Below, piece by piece: positions 62,235 through 64,000 of a DNA stretch of 64,000 bases. This DNA comes from Slackia faecicanis. GTDB lineage: Bacteria; Actinomycetota; Coriobacteriia; Coriobacteriales; Eggerthellaceae. The notes beneath the pieces are model-generated. The model was not told the DNA's origin, ran no database searches, and saw only the letters and a list, made by a program, of their open reading frames with translations. Numbering within the stretch: position 1 is the first letter of the stretch; each line of letters starts with the position of its first letter. The position numbers and the translations under genes were made by a program. The stretch covers positions 62,001-126,000 of the forward strand of contig NZ_QICB01000005.1 of the NCBI RefSeq assembly GCF_003725295.1, read 5' to 3'.

Positions 62235-62770
62235 CGATTCCTCTCTTTCAGCTGCCTTTCTCCGCGGCGTTCGGCGAAGAAATCCCTCAGCAATGCGACG
62301 CATTCGCGCTCGAGCACGCCGGACGTCACCTCGAAGGTATGGTTGAGGCGCTCGTCGGCATGCACGCGATACAACGACCCCAGGGCGCCCGCCTTATCAT
62401 CGGCCGCGCCGTAGACGCAGCGCCCGATGCGCGCCTGATGCATAAGGCCCGCGCACATCACGCAGGGCTCGAGGGTCACATACACCGTGCAATCGGGAAG
62501 ACGCCAGCGCTCAAGCTCGCGCGAGGCCTGCACCACGGCGCTGAATTCGGCATGGGCGGACGGGTCGCAGTCGGCCTCGCGATGATTGCACGCCTCGGCG
62601 ATCGCCTCGTTTTGACACGCCACCACGGCGCCTATGGGAACCTCGCCCGCGGCGGCCGCGCGGCGCGCCTGCTCGATCGCCAAGCGCATGAAGCGCTCGT
62701 CCTGTTCGATCAATTCGTCTCTGCCTAGCGGAAACCCCGTCGAAGACACTGGGTACCATGGCTCGATCAT
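62231..62770 (-). CDS. tadA: tRNA-specific adenosine deaminase
   Basis: TadA converts the wobble adenosine of tRNA-Arg(ACG) to inosine. The 179-residue protein has the zinc site H73 with catalytic E75 (SAHAEF) and C103/C106 (LEPCVMCAGLM). An N-terminal extension of about 25 residues (MIEPWYPVSS) is longer than in E. coli; a later start near MRLAIEQA is possible. It overlaps ispE by four bases. A TATAAT (62884-62879) lies about 110 bases upstream. Confidence 0.92.
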   Translation of the reverse strand: MIEPWYPVSSTGFPLGRDELIEQDERFMRLAIEQARRAAAAGEVPIGAVVACQNEAIAEACNHREADCDPSAHAEFSAVVQASRELERWRLPDCTVYVTLEPCVMCAGLMHQARIGRCVYGAADDKAGALGSLYRVHADERLNHTFEVTSGVLERECVALLRDFFAERRGERQLKERNR

Positions 62771-63214
62771 CTGCGAAAACGCTCCTTTTCGGCCGAATCG
62801 GAACGCCGAGCGCGTCCCGCGGAAGGCGAACCGAGGCCCCTCGCGTCGAAGCGCCGCCTCTCGTTCATGACGCCTTCCATTATAAAAGACGGCCGGAACC
62901 GCCCCGCATCGTCACCGAAAACGCACCGCCGCCACGCGAGCCCGATGCGGCCCCGAAGCGGGCGGACGCGCCCGAAGGCGCCCCGCATAGGCCGGCCGCG
63001 GCGCGGCGCAGGCTTCGCGCCCCTTCGGCAGCAAACGCCCTTCGGCGCGCGAACGACGCCACGCAGCCCGGCAGCCCGCCGCAAGCCGCATCCGTCACGA
63101 GAGCCGAAGACGCGGCGCGAAAACGGGTGCGCAGCCGAAGCGCCCTGCGAAAAGCAAAAAAGAACGCCCGCGGCGCACGCGGGCGTTCTTCTACAAGGGG
63201 GACTGAGTCGGAAG
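62771..63214. other. Gap before tadA, no gene recognised
   Basis: In these 444 bases the open frames are Arg/Ala-rich with no ribosome-binding sites, so I call none. The minus-strand TATAAT (62884-62879) may drive tadA-ispE, and the far end (63156-63190) carries the terminator of the binding-protein gene. Confidence 0.6.
63156..63190 (-). terminator. Terminator of the substrate-binding protein gene
   Basis: AGAACGCCCGCG (63161-63172) pairs with CGCGGGCGTTCT (63178-63189) around a five-base loop. Five T, GC and three T follow on the minus strand. It lies 26 bases after the stop. Confidence 0.9.
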
Positions 63215-64000
63215 CTATCCCTGATAGCTGTTGCCGAGGAGTTCGATCACCTGACCGTCCGTCAAGTCGCGGTGATAGAACATGCTGTAGAAGTTCTTGG
63301 TCTCTTCGACGATGTCGATGTCATAAGCCTCGGGATACAGCAGGTTGGCCAGCCACTGCAGGCCGATGAAGCGGTTCACCGCCGGCGGACGGTCGAGCCA
63401 CGAAAACGGGGTCTGGCACATGGTGTACACGCGACCGTCCTGGACCGCCTTCACCGTGGACCAGTTCGGGTCCGTACGAATCAGCTCGTCGGAGCCGCCT
63501 TCGAAGCGCTCGGCATCCCATGCGATGATGACCTCGGGGTTCCATGCGAGCACCTGCTCGAGGGAAACGGGGGTCTTGCCCTTGCCGCCCTCGGCTTCAA
63601 GGTCTTCGGCGACATTCTTGGCGCCGGCGAGTCTGAACACCAAGGCGTGCGAGGAAGACGTGGGCTCGGTCTGCAGGCCTTCGGGACCCTCGGCGTAGTA
63701 CACGCTGACGCGCTGGTCTTCGGGAACGGTGGCGACGGCGGCAGCCACGTCGGCGGCAACCTTGGTGCAGTAGTCGGCCATCTTCTTAGCCTCGTCCTGC
63801 TTGCCCAGGATCCGGCCCAGCACCTCGTAGCAATGGGCGGTCTTGTCGAAAGAACCGTCGATCACGACCACGGGGATGCCCGTCTGGTTCTGCAGGTCAT
63901 CGGCATTGGTGGCGTCTTTCTCACCCGGCTCGACCGTAGTCACCGAAAAGACCACCTGAATGCCCGCAGCCATAATAGCCTCGGGATTGAGGTCCTTGCC
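63215..64000 (-). CDS. Periplasmic-binding protein of iron-complex type (partial, C-terminal part)
   Basis: The 261 visible residues are the C-terminal part of an ABC receptor of the FecB/BtuF group (class III binding protein, two lobes joined by a long helix). The start lies beyond the right edge. Recognisable are PVVVIDGSFDKTAHCYEVLGRILGKQDEA, YYAEGPEGLQTEP, LAGAKNVAEDL, VSLEQVLAWNPEVIIAWDA, and PAVNRFIGLQWLANLLYPE. Such proteins deliver siderophores, haem or cobalamin; the ligand cannot be assigned. Its transporter genes would lie outside the window or be elsewhere. Confidence 0.85.
   Translation of the reverse strand, partial: GKDLNPEAIMAAGIQVVFSVTTVEPGEKDATNADDLQNQTGIPVVVIDGSFDKTAHCYEVLGRILGKQDEAKKMADYCTKVAADVAAAVATVPEDQRVSVYYAEGPEGLQTEPTSSSHALVFRLAGAKNVAEDLEAEGGKGKTPVSLEQVLAWNPEVIIAWDAERFEGGSDELIRTDPNWSTVKAVQDGRVYTMCQTPFSWLDRPPAVNRFIGLQWLANLLYPEAYDIDIVEETKNFYSMFYHRDLTDGQVIELLGNSYQG

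Noticed and set aside
62758-63369. A 203-residue open frame on the plus strand in the gap before tadA
   Set aside because: It is Arg/Ala/Pro-rich and overlaps both tadA's start and the binding-protein gene; no supporting motif.

Overview
The window is high-GC DNA (roughly 60-65 % by eye) from an actinobacterium, most likely class Coriobacteriia and probably family Eggerthellaceae. The indicators are an actinobacterial fhaA-fhaB-pstP-rodA/pbp-pknB cluster, a Tat-exported flavoprotein beside a LysR gene, a DMSO-reductase-type operon opposite a multi-spanning membrane LuxR regulator, lar nickel-cofactor genes, and frequent GTG/TTG starts. This placement is inference; no 16S gene is present.

Layout, left to right. 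1-2053 (minus): phosphate uptake genes pstS-pstC-pstA, with pstA cut by the left edge. 2226-6207: a membrane protein resembling the sensor half of LuxR regulators, folD, a hexapeptide-repeat protein, two small unknowns and a small XRE repressor. 6368-10767: a HemN-like radical SAM enzyme, a YjdF-like membrane protein, a RarD-like transporter and a membrane/TPR-like protein. 10921-15150: an ABC exporter (ATPase plus a giant FtsX-type permease with a long coiled coil). 15329-18600: a FeoA-FeoB fusion coupled to a DUF2797 gene. 18812-24046 (minus): larE-larB-larC-merR followed by an MFS exporter behind a MerR-style promoter. 24192-29656: hemH, the Tat flavoprotein with its divergent LysR gene, and an Fe-S aldo/keto-reductase-like protein. 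29898-32639: a rhomboid protease and a Ser/Thr kinase whose C-terminus looks frameshifted. 32726-40700 (plus): the growth and cell-wall signalling cluster fhaA, fhaB, PP2C phosphatase, a single-chain RodA-PBP fusion, and PASTA kinase pknB. 41017-46826: an EamA transporter, folE-HD-folB, a candidate small RNA, a dGTPase and an NhaC antiporter. 47168-54646: dmsA-dmsB-dmsC-torD-dmsC2, with the divergent LuxR-type membrane regulator; this stretch is visibly poorer in GC. 54781-62770: purE, a DUF2207 protein, tRNA-Ser(GCU), a large SLH surface protein with six internal repeats, lemA, ispE and tadA. 63215-64000: an iron-complex-type binding protein cut by the right edge.

Three groups of genes work together. 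The kinase, phosphatase and FHA proteins probably tune the RodA-PBP peptidoglycan machine. The dms genes form an exported anaerobic respiratory reductase, its maturation chaperone and its regulator. larE, larB and larC build the nickel-pincer cofactor, but the usual client larA is not in the window.

Most noteworthy points: a PstS whose lobe order looks circularly permuted; the RodA-PBP fusion; a 16-copy hexanucleotide tract encoding a His-Asp run in LarC; a promoter-plus-terminator small RNA candidate upstream of folE; an HD phosphohydrolase between folE and folB that is a candidate for a missing folate step; 14-bp-phased TGTCAY repeats before dmsA; and an SLH protein with six one-cysteine repeats.
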